A stretch of DNA of 25,423 nt from Gracilaria vermiculophylla (lineage: Eukaryota; Rhodophyta; Florideophyceae; Gracilariales; Gracilariaceae), in the NCBI GenBank assembly GCA_019155205.2, contig JAHNZQ020000172.1, positions 2,011,034 through 2,036,456 of the forward strand, in the 5' to 3' direction. The notes beneath the pieces were generated by a model, which saw only the letters and a list, made by a program, of their open reading frames with translations, made no database searches and was not told the origin of the DNA. Shown here piece after piece: positions 8,450 through 18,751 of this stretch. Position 1 is the first letter of the stretch. Every line of letters begins with the position of its first letter. Position numbers and translations under genes: made by a program.

Positions 8450-11278
8450 ACGGTGGGGCGAGCGGGTGCGCCTGGCCGCTGGTTGCGTCACAGCGCAGCC
8501 GAACGTGGCGCGCAAAGCAATCAGAGTCTCGAGAGCGGCGCCACTGCCATCTTCCACCGATGGCGCGAGGTGTGGCGTTGCGTACGCGCCGTTGCTGTCG
8601 TCGTGCTCAATGCACACATGTCAAGCTGTATTTGAACAGCGTATTAAAGCAACACTAACTTTTATATTCCGCAGTCTGAGTTGTATCGTAGCGAAAACAC
8701 TCGACGCTTCAACTGTGCTGAAAGCCTTTGCCCAACGCCATGTAGTCTGCTGTCGACCGCGTTGGTTCCGTTTTTCGTGCCTTCCGCTACACACCTTGAC
8801 ACATCACGACGACATGCACCCTTTGAATCTGTATCAACTTCGTCGGTGAAAACATCTTCATGTGTATGCTCAACCAATTTCGCCGTTCACCCAAACAATC
8901 TGTCCACCTGCTACAAAAACACCCTTTTCATATCTCACGCCCCCGCACTTCAACTTTACACTATGAGGCATCACAGGACACATTTGTCTTTTTGTACGTG
9001 AAAACTGTCATCACAAATTACCATACCAACTTCATGCCTGAAAACTTCCACGACCAGCCAACATCGTTTACCAAGTCTGTTCTCATCGCAGTTGCAGACA
9101 ACGCTTTTAACGCATTCTGTGCACAAGCAAACGACGAAAACAGAGCCCGTTGCAAATGCTTCGCGCGTAAACGAAGGTACGTTCATTCCAACCTTCAGCA
9201 CTAACTGACTAGTTCATCCATTAATCAATTTTATGCAATTGATTGCCACTGTCCACTTGCAGCTCTCAGCGCATCGCTGGTAGCTCTTAGCGTGACTGAC
9301 GTGCTGCGACGGTTTGAAACTTGCCGCGAGATGCTACTGTGTGTCAGCTTCTCTTCTGTTGTATCAACTTGCTTAAAATTGTCTGCTTTCCAGCAACGCG
9401 ACTATTACATTTTCTCTGCTAAAAGAAAAATTCCGCCGCCCATCCAAGATTTTTGCGAGTAAACAAAAATCCTAATATTGCCAATAGGATTCTGCGAAAA
9501 ATCGGACAGCACAACAAACCATCATTTGCCAGTGCCGTAAACCACCATGAAAGCAAAAAAGACAGAGAAACTGTAGTGTTATGCTTTCTACGCAAACGCT
9601 TGATCCTTGCGTATACTACTTTTCTCTTCTGTACTAAAATTAATCATCCATAACAATTACTCTCAAGACACTCAAAACACTCGGCGAAAAAAAGGCACTG
9701 TCAAGGAGCTACCATGCATCCGCTTAAGTCCGAATAAGAAAAAGCCACCCTTTCAACATCTTCTTTTCTGCGTAGGATCTCACTCTTTGCCCAAATTTTA
9801 CGTCAAAGCATAGAAAAGACTATCTTTTGATGTTGTTTAAACGTCACTGTATTAATGAATGCTGCTTTGCTGTATCCTTTCTATGTTGAACACCACTTTA
9901 TGTGTCGCTTTCGTATCTCCTCTTTTCGCATCTACTTACTTTTTGCAGCGAACATATATTGTTCTTGAACATACAAGTACTTGTATGTCCACCAAAACTT
10001 TTCATAAAAGTCAGCACTCTTAGAACAGACCCCCTCCCTTTGTTATTTTTTTCTACAATGTGGTGACATGTTTGACAGTAACAAGAATGCAGCGCTGTGC
10101 AAAAACATAACAAACCCGATTTGAAAATCATTAAAAGGTACTTATTATTGCTCCATTGCTTTGATATTTTGACCCTTAATAGAAAAGATCGTAAACGTTT
10201 ATTATCAAACCCATTCGTGCAAATTGCGACTCATATTGTTTTTGAAAAAAAAGCAAAAACAGAAGCTGTGCAAATGATGAGGCCAGCCGACTAAAGTATA
10301 TCAGCTTTGATGGTGAAATCGGTCAAGTTCAGTACTTGCTTTTCATTTCACCGTTTTGAGAAATGTCGACACAGCGTTTTTGCAAATACTCAAGCTAACT
10401 TGTGCAGTGTTTCACTTAGTATACAACTCCGTACACCACTTATTACCTTCTGTACTTCATTCACCGCGTTGAACTGCTTTTTTCCCTGCTACAGCGAGCA
10501 AAACTGAGTTGTCCAAATGGTGATACGCGCTATTGAATGGCACCGTAACGGAATACTTTGCATTGTACACAAAGTGGTTTTCATACTCGTGAAAATACCG
10601 TGCAATTTTCATAGAACTCATGGTTCAGGAGTAGCTTTATCGTCTAAAAAACCCTTACTCAAAAAGCTGTACAAACTAATTGTTTTCGTTTCAAGCTTTA
10701 CATAGTGACATACATTACTTTTTTTGTGGCCCTGATAGGATAGATAGGTTCGCTAACCACATTTTTTCCAAAATCAAACATAAATGGATTCCTTAAGCAT
10801 GTTGGTTTATGTACTATATATAGTGGTATTTTACAGGTTATAGCTGCCATCAAAAGCGAGTGCACCGCAAAAATGATGGGATACGGCAAGGCCGTCAACG
10901 AAGAAGGTAATGGAAATTTTTCTACATCCCTCCTTACCGTCGCAAGGTTCTGGATGGAAGAGAAATCTTCTGCGAGATCAAAAACCGTAATCCCAAAGTA
11001 CTGGAGTGACTCAAGTGGTCATGATGAATTCAAATCCCTGGCCGCTCGAAAAAAATGACTGCCGCTAATGTAGGATGTGGTGTACAATGCTTTGATAGAT
11101 TTTCAGAAACGCAATCTTCTGTTTTTCTTGAACGCTCGGCTTGACTTCTCTTTTCCGTCAAACGTAGAGCTAGAAATGTTCTTATATAGTGTCCTACATC
11201 ATTCCTACTATGCAGTATAGTTCTATATCTTTTTTATCATAAACCATTAAAAATGCAAATCATATCCTCTATAAAGTA
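8450..11278. other. AT-rich stretch without a supported gene
   Basis: GC content drops sharply about 200 bp after the membrane-protein stop. ATTAAA at 8642 could serve as its poly(A) signal. Short frames (for example 8681-9001, 8860-9204 and 10873-11058, all +) have no recognisable domain and the composition of the surrounding DNA. Nothing else was seen up to the heat-shock-element-like cluster near 11.28 kb. Confidence 0.55.
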
Positions 11279-11334
11279 GAACCTTCTAGAAGCTACCAGA
11301 CCCTTCTGGTTGCATACTTTGTTCGAGAAGCTTC
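11270..11334. promoter_or_regulatory. TATA box with two heat-shock-element-like triplets
   Basis: TATAAAG at 11270-11276 is followed by GAAccTTCtaGAA (11279-11291) and TTCgaGAAgcTTC (11322-11334), two perfect three-unit inverted nGAAn arrays, with a lone TTC at 11303. This matches the heat-shock-factor consensus. The cluster lies 126 bp outside the copia B LTR. An older, unrelated LTR (about 11074-11450, TG...CA) could contain it, but no second copy or target duplication supports that. Confidence 0.35.
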
Positions 11335-11459
11335 TACTGGCCTTTAGAACAGCTGCGAGGGGTCTTCTTGTATTCTGTGACACTGTGAGGAACAATTTGT
11401 AATCTTATTCATTAAAAGAGGCTTGTGATTTCCTTGTGAGGTGTTCCACACTCTACTGT

Positions 11460-11906
11460 TGTGAATTCTGTCATTGCAGAAGTAATATGATTGGCAAGTG
11501 CTGATTGATAGAGTAGTGGATGCTTATTGTACGGGTGGACAAAATGGTAGAGCACAACCGGCTCGTAGAGATTCAGTTCTCCACACACTCGCACTATTTT
11601 CTTCTTTTTTCTTGTCCAATTACTCCATCCGTCATCGGATTCATTCAATTTATAGTGTTTGCCAGTACCCTCTCGGTGTTGCTATTATAGACCATTTGCA
11701 TTGTAAATGTAGATGCAATAAACTTTATCATTCAGAGATACATTTGCCTCAGATGAGTCTCTTTGGCATTTCACTATCTCTGTTGTATTAAACATAAATA
11801 GGTTAGTTATCATGGAGGGCTCGCTGCGTGCATTGAATAGGTGACATCTCTGTCGCATGTCACTAGGTGTCAGTTAAATGACACAGCCAGCTTTACCAAT
11901 GTCACA
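11460..11906 (-). repeat. Copia B 3' LTR
   Basis: On the - strand it starts TGTGACATTGG at 11906 and ends TTCACA at 11460 (447 bp). It aligns along its whole length with 18775-19215, including shared blocks around GTGTTTGCCAGTA, TCGGTGTTGCTATTATA and CATGTCACTAG. The two copies have many substitutions, so the insertion is old. Confidence 0.88.
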
Positions 11907-11916
11907 TCCCCCCGAT
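11907..11916 (-). other. Copia B polypurine tract
   Basis: On the - strand ATCGGGGGGA directly abuts the TG of the 3' LTR, the usual place of the plus-strand DNA synthesis primer in LTR retrotransposons. Confidence 0.75.
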
Positions 11917-12380
11917 GGCGCGAAGCTATGAGCGGGATCTAGCATATCCTTTCCATACTTGGCTAGTGACGGCGAAACCGGAGTCGATGCCAAGAAAGAC
12001 AATCGCAGACGCAAGCAGCTGGTTGCGAAGCTGCGAAGTGATGGGGTTTCGCTTGGTGAGTGCTTCCGCCGGGTTCGTATCACCTGGTATCCACTTCATC
12101 ACATCTAGTTCTTGGGAGTCAAAACAATTTCTTATGCGCTGAATCGTTGCACGTATTCGGTAGTCTCATAACTTGTGCAAAATTGTGATAGTGTCGTAAA
12201 TGTATCTCAAATCAGTGCACAGCTCGCTGCGTACCTTCGTTTCCGTGAACATCTCGTTAAGACCTTGCTTTAGCTAAGACCGGTGGTCGTCTCAGTCAGT
12301 ACAAGCCAAAACTTTGATTTCGCACGGTGCGTAGCTTTCCATGCCCTGTTTGCTGGTAGCCCAATCGATGGTGTGGAAGA
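11917..12380 (-). pseudogene. Copia B RNase H, C-terminal part
   Basis: After the Tc1/mariner insertion the frame resumes on the - strand with TIDWATSKQ (about 12345-12370), which matches the I-x-W-x-S-x-K-Q strand of copia RNase H. It continues with LCTDLRYIYDTIT (about 12190-12225), a D-S-x-x-L-x-D-like block, and WIPGDTNPAEALTKRN (about 12050-12100), the typical Pol C-terminus. Several stops interrupt it. The upstream half of the domain is separated from it by the nested insertions at 12383-13985. Confidence 0.8.
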
Positions 12381-12382
12381 TA

Positions 12383-13668
12383 CAGTGCGTTTCAAAAATA
12401 TAGGACAGTGCAAAAGCGCGCCAAAATATGGATTTTTGCCTACTGTAGCCACCCCCCTTCGTTACAACCCTCAAAAACGCGTTTCAAAAATATAGGACAC
12501 TTCCAACTCGCGCGTGATTATTTCCACATCATGTTGCTTTCTTTCCTCAAAAAGACACAAGATCTTATGAAGTAATAGCTTATAACACAGTATTTCAAAT
12601 ATTACCTTAGATCAAGGCCATTGTTCTCATTTTTGTACCAGTTTATTCAATATTTAATGTAGTATAAACATAAAGTTTTATTGAAAGCTTAATAATGCTC
12701 ATCTAAAACAATGAGTATAACTTTTTGCAAGAATATTGTCTTGACAATGTGTGATGCACTCAAAAACCCATGAAAAGAACGAATTGTTTACAAAAAATGA
12801 ATAAAATGGTAATAAAAAACGCTTCAAAGTTCTTTCGGTTTATAAAACTGAACAACGTTTTCTTTTTGAAAGCTGCAAATAAACAAATATTGGTGCCACA
12901 GTATGCAATGAGCACTGAAAATAAAGTCAGCTGCAAAAAGAATGCATTTAAGAATGAGTAAAACTTTGATTTGGATGAACAGCAGTGTTTTACATATTGT
13001 TATCATAAGCAACAAACATCAAATAAAATTTGAACACAGATAAGTTTTATTAGAGCTCATATTATGCTATGTACTGGATTCTAGATGAAAAAACTACATA
13101 TAAAGCCTTCTCAGTAAGCATTACAGACTTAAAAAGGCTTTCAAATGCTTTAACACAACGTTTTATAAAAGTTTACATATCTTATCAGAAATATAAACTG
13201 GTTTTTCACCAAGATAGCGCCCCCGTTTCGTAGTCTATAGCAATGAAAAACGTTCTTCGCTTGCTATAGACTAATGCCACGCAGATATTCACGCGTTAGA
13301 TTTACTTCAACCCTCTTGAAACCGAATAATCTGTACTCGTTAGAATGATTTATGGCCATTAAAGGCCATTTTGAACAGGTTTTGATTAAAAGAAAAGTAT
13401 TGGAAATAGCGCAAAAACTATGAATATTTTAAAAATGGGACGTTAGAAAAACGCGATGCAAAAGCGTTGAATTAGTATTGTTTGGTACATAAAAGCGAAA
13501 ATCATCTACTGAAGAAGGCAAAATGAAGGTTGAAAGGGAAATGTCCTATGATTTTGAAACGGTTTTTTAACTTGAAGTTTTTTGAAAACTAATTTTGGTA
13601 GCACTACAGTACTAAAAACGATGATTTGCATCAAAATGCCAGTTGTCCTATAATTTTGAAACAGACTT
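12383..13668 (+). mobile_element. Tc1/mariner element (1.29 kb, decayed) inserted in copia B
   Basis: The left end reads TA-CAGTGC (TA at 12381-12382). It has direct repeats of GTTTCAAAAATATAGGACA at 12389-12407 and 12481-12499. The right end has the inverted motif at 13542-13560 and 13644-13662 and closes at TA 13669-13670. Length, TA flanks, paired internal direct repeats and a central transposase relic fit an IR/DR-type Tc1 element. The left end is almost identical to the fragment at 1-126, while the right end has diverged clearly. It lies in the antisense orientation within the RNase H of copia B. Confidence 0.82.
12770..13512 (+). pseudogene. Tc1-type DD34E transposase, decayed
   Basis: Near 12950-13010 an E-x-NFDLD ... 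YCYH block matches the DE-x-x-FNLDG-x-D-G ... Y-x-H region after the first catalytic Asp, which is Asn here (KNE instead of SDE). In another frame, FHQDSAP (13204-13224) holds the second Asp (13213-13215), and NPLE in the same frame places the catalytic Glu at 13318-13320. Exactly 34 residues separate them, the DD34E spacing of Tc1. The same frame then reads SVLVRMIY and, after further stops, a KAKIIY end at about 13490-13510. Many stops and at least one frameshift make it inactive. The N-terminal DNA-binding part was not recognisable. Confidence 0.78.
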
Positions 13669-13678
13669 TATCTTTTTG

Positions 13679-13985
13679 GAAAACAGACAAGCAATATGTG
13701 CTATACTCTCCTGTCACACAGGGCGTACAATTCACAATTTGAACTATCAACACGCCCCCTCGCCCTGTTTTTCCTGACAGTACGAGACCTCGAGCTAACA
13801 GTAGCCAATATAGACTACTGCTGTACACCTGTACACTTTCTCAGGCTCCAGTTACTTCAGGGAATCGAACCCAGGGTCCTAGCGTTTAGCTGGGCCTATA
13901 ACTTGTTGGAAAACAGATGAGCTATATGCGCTATACTCTCCTGTCACGCAGGGCGTAGGGTCAAAAATTTGAACTATCAAGAGTC
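13679..13985 (-). repeat. tRNA-derived SINE-like repeat, partly duplicated
   Basis: Two direct copies of a block of about 75 bp (13679-13756 and 13908-13985) lie 229 bp apart. They share GGAAAACAGA, GCTATACTCTCCTGTCAC and TTTGAACTATCAA. On the - strand the complete unit has an A-box-like TAGCTCATCTG (about 13927-13917) and a B-box GGTTCGATTCC (about 13874-13864) with a T-loop TTCGATT, about 42 nt apart. This is the internal RNA polymerase III promoter layout of tRNAs and SINEs. The T-stem has a mismatch and no full cloverleaf forms, so a functional tRNA is unlikely. The second unit is cut off at the right end of the Tc1/mariner element. Confidence 0.5.
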
Positions 13986-13999
13986 TCCGCCCTTCTTTT

Positions 14000-14990
14000 A
14001 AATGATTCGGAGGCCTGTGATCAGTCCAGTTCGTCTATATCCGGTAGTGGTGCCATGATTGAAGGAAGCATCCAAAAACGATGCGATTATAACTTCTGAT
14101 ATATCTTTGGGATCTGGTGCGGCTAGATATGTGATCTTTGGCACTAATTTTAATACTTATTTTGCAATTTTTTTTCCTTTGATGAGGTGTTCGACCCTCA
14201 CTCTTGGTATGGGTTGTTGTAAGGTTGACGTGACATATGCTGCCTGGGGCAAAAAACCGTTTCCGAGATACATGAGTGTGAACGCAAGAGACCTAAAATG
14301 CGTAAGTTCGGTTGTTGTAGCCATCTGGTCATGTTCTTTCTTTTCGGACCCTGATATTTCAATCGGCTTAAAATGTTCCAGGTACCTGACCATCGACATG
14401 ATGATGGTGCCAATCTTGGCTTCTTCGATCCCACATCCGTCAAGGTAGGTCATGTCATCCAAAACAATCTATCTAACAACAAAACGACCTTGAAGGATCG
14501 TTCTAAATCTTTGCATTGCATAAAGGGGATCGGCTAGAAGAAAATCATCGGTGACTTTGGCTATCAAAAGTTCGAAATAGCCAGCCTCGTTACTTTCAAT
14601 GAAGAGCTGCGGTAATCAGATTACTCATTCTAGGTGTGCTACTTCTTTTGTTCATTTTTCAACTCTCTTTTGCAATTGCTTACCGGCATCCGCAATACCG
14701 TAGTGCAGTTTGGGTAGCTTCCATAAAATTCCTCTTTCTGAATTCCACGCGCGAGGGGGCCTCATGTAAATAACCCTTTTTCATAGGGCCACTCTGTAGA
14801 AAGGCACCATTAATGTCCACAGTGCCGATGCCAAACCCCATGAACATGGCAAGTGATAGAAGGAGGCATACAATGGAGAGGGGTGCGTTGGGTGGGTTTT
14901 TGCGGACTTTGTTTATTTGATTATCGCGATTTCCGTGTGGGACCATCCTTGCTTTAATGGCTCGCATTCCGATTTTATCTGTTTTGATTT
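14000..14990 (-). pseudogene. Copia B reverse transcriptase
   Basis: On the - strand the frame from 14967 reads KARMVPHGNRD, then LLLSLAMFMGFGIGTVDINGAFLQSGP (14760-14860), the copia RT palm block with the first catalytic Asp in VDINGAFL. A frameshift leads to GILWKLPKLHYGIADAG (about 14690-14740). The active-site tetrad region is TDDFLLA at 14544-14552, where the family has YVDD, so one position has drifted. Later FRSLAFTLMYLGN matches the connection region and ASFLDAS (about 14060-14090) matches the start of RNase H. The wording of the blocks points to the lineage with DI-x-GA-x-LQSGP rather than the copia C lineage. Confidence 0.8.
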
Positions 14991-15558
14991 AGTAAACTAC
15001 GTATGATGTGATGACGTTTGCATGGCTTGGGACATCAACATTAGGAACTGTCTTATACTCGTCTGGCTAGTTTGTATCGTTTCCAAGTTTCAGTTCCTCT
15101 TGTGTGATGTGCGGGCGTGCAAATGCAAGCTGTGACAAGGCAACTTGTTTGGATCCGATGAAATCGTGAATCTTTTCGATTTCTCTGCTTAGATCTCGTT
15201 CCAGTGACTGTCTGTTCAGTGGGGGGGTAGTTGTATCGATACTTTTTGTCGCATAGTGGCCAATCTCTCTCGCCCCATCATCGAGAAGAATAGCGTCGGT
15301 TGCGAGTGTGGCGCATGTGGAAAGGCTTGCAAAAGGCGCTGCAGTTGGTTTAGGTGCAGTCGGAGGTGTTGCGTCCGGAACAGGTGTTGCGGTATCATTC
15401 CGTGCCTGCTATGGGGACATAGCTTTTCCCAGTCCTTCTTAGAGGCTGCAAGACCCGAGTTCGGTAGCACGTTCGCCTTGCGGAGCGAAACAAACATCCT
15501 CGTAGGCAACACGCATAGGCTGGCCTTTTGTGGCGCGCTTGGTTTCTAGGAATTCTGG

Positions 15559-15960
15559 CTATGCGGAGACTACCTGAGCTTTAACCCATCGCACACGGTC
15601 GTTTTGCTTGCTCGTCTTATAAAACACCCAGGCGAGCTTTCCAGGTTGTACTTGTTTGCTTGGATTCTTGTTGTAAACTCTTGAGTGTATAAGGCGTTGT
15701 AGTTTACGTACAGCTGTTTGTTCTTTGTTTGCTTGCTGGATTTCATCGGTCACGATCGTTCATGGGAGGCCGACCACAGAAGGAGAGTATTCACGTTCCA
15801 ATTCGAAAGAGCTGAGGATTCGATTCCCTGAGAATAGATTAGAGATGAGCGTTGAGCGGGTGATGAAGGTCTCGGTGTAGGCAGTGTTTTTTTCATTCTT
15901 CTAGCGTCGAAAGGATGCATTTCGACGTTCCGTTTTTGCCTTAAATAATCCCAGTTTCGT
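15559..15960 (-). pseudogene. Copia B integrase C-terminal region
   Basis: On the - strand, a frame with stops reads FSGNRILSSFELEREYSPSVVGLP and then TDEIQQANKEQTAVRKLQRLIHSR. It ends with QPGKLAWVFYKTS ... RVRWVKAQVV, the small beta-barrel-like C-terminal domain following integrase in this copia lineage. The catalytic integrase core with its DDE residues was not found in the roughly 350 bp between this block and the R repeat, so the core is probably deleted. Confidence 0.55.
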
Positions 15961-15982
15961 TGTGACGGCGGCTAGGTCTTGG

Positions 15983-16308
15983 TTACAAATGGATACCGTG
16001 AGCTGCAAGGAATATTTGGATTTCAGTGCAGTTGTATCCGTAATCTGGAGAAATTGTTTCTGGTGCGCTATGTCGACATATCCAACATATTTCTACGGAA
16101 TTGGTTATGGTGTCAGCATTGCGGTTGTCGAAAATACGTAACATGGATAGGATGTGCCAGAGTCTGCAATGCTCACAACTATATGCTTTTTTCCACGAAT
16201 GGTCGGAAAAAGAAAATTGATTTGAATATCGACATTGAAATCTAGGTTGACATGTGTAAGGGAGACTTTTCGTGTGTATGAATTGAAAGGCCATTTTTCG
16301 TGCAGACC
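15983..16308 (-). pseudogene. Possible copia B protease remnant
   Basis: On the - strand IADSGTSYP, with Asp at 16162-16164, resembles the D-S/T-G active-site loop of the copia aspartic protease. It lies between the Gag-like region and the integrase end, where a protease belongs. The flanking residues are not clearly protease-like and the frame breaks soon after, so this is a weak call. Confidence 0.4.
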
Positions 16309-16856
16309 GTAGTACAGTGGATCCTAACGTGATATTGCCATGTGGCCTTACGACAGGATATTCTTAAGGAGGGTTCGTATTTCATTAACTGAGCCGCATG
16401 GTGCATTACTCGGCCCACGTGTGCTACAGTACCCTTGGGGAACGGTAGAGTATAGATTTACTTTAATTAAATGGTGCAAGTAATTACTACAGTAGTGAGA
16501 CCTGCCGAGCCGGGCTCCCGGCCTGGTCCTTAATCCACCGGTCGAGCTCCATCTCTGGGAAAGGAAACCAAGCACCCTTGAGTCTTCATCCATTTTTCCG
16601 GTTGAGGCTCTTGTCGAATATCCTTAGGTTTCTAAGCCACCGATCCACAGGTGGCCCCGTAGCAGCGCCTTTATAAGCACTGTCCGCCCATTTAACCCCG
16701 TTCTCTACTTGGTGTTTGCATATCCCTTTTCAGAACTCTCCTTGCTCGTGATAGCGATTTCCGGAGACCATTCTTCGGAACTCGCGCCTTTGGAGTCACC
16801 AAAAACTCGTAACGGACATTGTGCACTACTACCTCGAAAGGAGAACTGAAGGTACC
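16309..16856 (-). repeat. R repeat, copy B (548 bp)
   Basis: The - strand from GGTACC at 16856 to CCACTGTACTAC at 16309 aligns end to end with 24212-24760 on the + strand. Shared blocks include CGAGGTAGTA, GAGTTTTTGGTGACTCCAAA, TGCAAACACCAAG, GGCGGACA and ACTGTAG at intervals. Here it is in the same orientation as copia B. It is the most diverged of the three copies. Its boundaries are where similarity to the other copies stops. Confidence 0.7.
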
Positions 16857-17088
16857 ACACAGATTTAACATGCGGCGTACAGCCTCTCGATCGCCTCTTA
16901 GAGTTTGGAGTCGAGCACTCCCGCATCGGTGGAAAGTATTTTCATCTCCTCGGCGGTTGCGTTTGTGTATCGATGCATGCGTTAGCAAAATTATAATAGG
17001 TTCGTGCTGCCGTGATATGTATGTTTCCATGCAAGGCGCTCTTGACTGACAGTGTACGTGGAGCGATGTCAAGTCTGGAACGGTTATC

Positions 17089-17478
17089 TTACGGTACTAG
17101 GTACGTAAACATATATCGACCAGAACCATCGTTTGGACGTCGGATGAGAATGTATGGTTGGTCTGCAGGATTGTACATATTGCAGTACTGTCGCACACTA
17201 TTTTCGATAATCAAGGGAGATGATCCTGGGACATGATCGAGTGTCCACCACGTAGGCTTTCCCTGACTATCGTGGACAGTGGGTGTCCATGAGAATACGA
17301 CCTGTCGTCCTTCTTGGCATTTATCGCCCATGCCGTGCAAAAATAAGTCTCGCGTTGGGTCTAAGTCGCGGGGGATTCCGAGTACGTGACGAAGTGTGAC
17401 ATCATTCTCGATACCTTCTGTCGAGGTTTGCACTTCTTTATCTAAAATCGGATGGGGATCAGGTGAGAGCGTGTCCAA
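17089..17478 (-). pseudogene. Copia B Gag-region frame, function unrecognised
   Basis: A clean 129-residue frame on the - strand, followed after one stop by related-looking protein (HGNIHITAARTYYNFANACID, about 16990-17040). It is hydrophilic with Trp-rich stretches (FSWTP, TWWTLDHV) and a VRQYCNMYN block. Its place between the Gag-like N-terminal part and the R repeat suggests a Gag or Gag-protease segment of copia B. I recognise no named domain. Confidence 0.5.
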
Positions 17479-17763
17479 TCTCTTTACCGAAAATACGAGG
17501 TTTTGTCTTATGTCGGGTCTCTACTATTTCTTGTCTTGTATCTTGTGTTCCCAATCGCTCCTACTATGTTGCTCACAGATGCTTTGGTCATGATGCTACC
17601 CATTTCATCCCTGAACACGTTTCTTAGTTCGGGAGAGAGTTTGTTGACTACGTCCATCTCGACCTCCTTCACTTGAATGAGCCGGTTACTGACGTTGTAG
17701 ATGCACTCGGGATCCCTCTACCAATGGTTTGGTTGTTTGAAGTTGTGACACCACGTGGTTGCT

Positions 17764-18486
17764 TCAGGGCCTTTCATGGACGAAATCTAAGTCTTCTTGT
17801 GTCGTTTGGAGTTTGCATTTTTTTCCATTCTCGTGATATTTTCTCTTTCCAAGCAACATGCTAGATGTCTTGACGTCTTTGGCTGTGTCTTGCTGTCTTT
17901 CACTTTCTATCGGAAAAAAGACTGTAAGTTCGGACAGACCAAAAAACACTTCAGCGTGACGAATCTGGAAGACGCCTTTTCCTTGCTTCTCGTACGGCTC
18001 GTTTGTTTTAACAATGTCTTCGGTGATGGATATAATTAACTCCGCGCCGTTTCGGTGCTCTTATTCAGAAGTTCGCGCTTGTTGCATCCTTATTTTTTTT
18101 GCTTCGCTATGAATCTTGCCGAGGCGTTTCTTTCTGATAACGTAAATCGTATTTGTTGGTGTGCTTCCTCGTTGGGTGACAGAACCAACCAGTCTCGTGA
18201 TCACTGAGCCATGCAAATCAACAGGTAAATTGGAGTTTTCGAGGAGTAGCATGGCGAAGTTTTGTGTATCTTGTTACGAGTTTCTAGAGCTGCACTCGTT
18301 GAGATAGGTCAGCACGACTGATTTGAATAGGTGAGCGAAATTCGAGGGTGTTTTGCCTTCTTTGCGAATACAGTGAAAAACGTCACGTAAAACTTTGACA
18401 AGGTGGCGAATTCTATCAGTAGGAGAGTCTTGAGCTATGAGCTCCATAATGTCGCCGACTGTTCGCAGTTGTTTAACTGGGTTCAT
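17764..18486 (-). pseudogene. Copia B Gag N-terminal region, broken
   Basis: The first Met after the primer-binding site is at 18486. The frame runs 70 codons (ITMELIAQDS-like helix-rich text, then HLFKSVVLTYLNEC) to a stop at 18274. After a gap it continues in another frame as AMLLLENSNLPVDLHGSVI (about 18190-18250) and goes on to 17764. Position after the primer-binding site, helical character and the LLLEN...P block fit a copia Gag. No zinc knuckle is seen. The frames are separated by stops, so no intact Gag can be made. Confidence 0.6.
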
Positions 18487-18751
18487 GTCATCTTCTTAAG
18501 ACGCATTTATGTTGAAAGTACCAGCGGCTATCTCGTGCTCCATCAGGGGTGATTAGATGTCTTCAAGGGCATTGAAGAGTATAATCTCTAGAGCACTTAG
18601 TAGACCTTTAGCACGTCTGTCGCCGCATTTGGCGTACATCTGGACGGTGTTCGTCTATAGTACGACTTGTTTCCTCCACCTGAACATATCGGTTTCTGTC
18701 GTTAGCCGTGGGGGAGAAAGGAAATCCTGGCTCCTGGCGTGTTACGGAATA

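Noticed and set aside
8681..9204. Overlapping 106- and 114-codon + strand frames
   Set aside because: Two frames over the same DNA, neither with domain or signal features.
11074..11450. Solo LTR outside copia B
   Set aside because: TG...CA ends and a TATA box are suggestive, but there is no target duplication and no second copy in the window.
13860..13990. Functional tRNA gene
   Set aside because: A and B boxes are present but the T-stem is mismatched and no acceptor or anticodon arm can be drawn; a SINE relic fits better.
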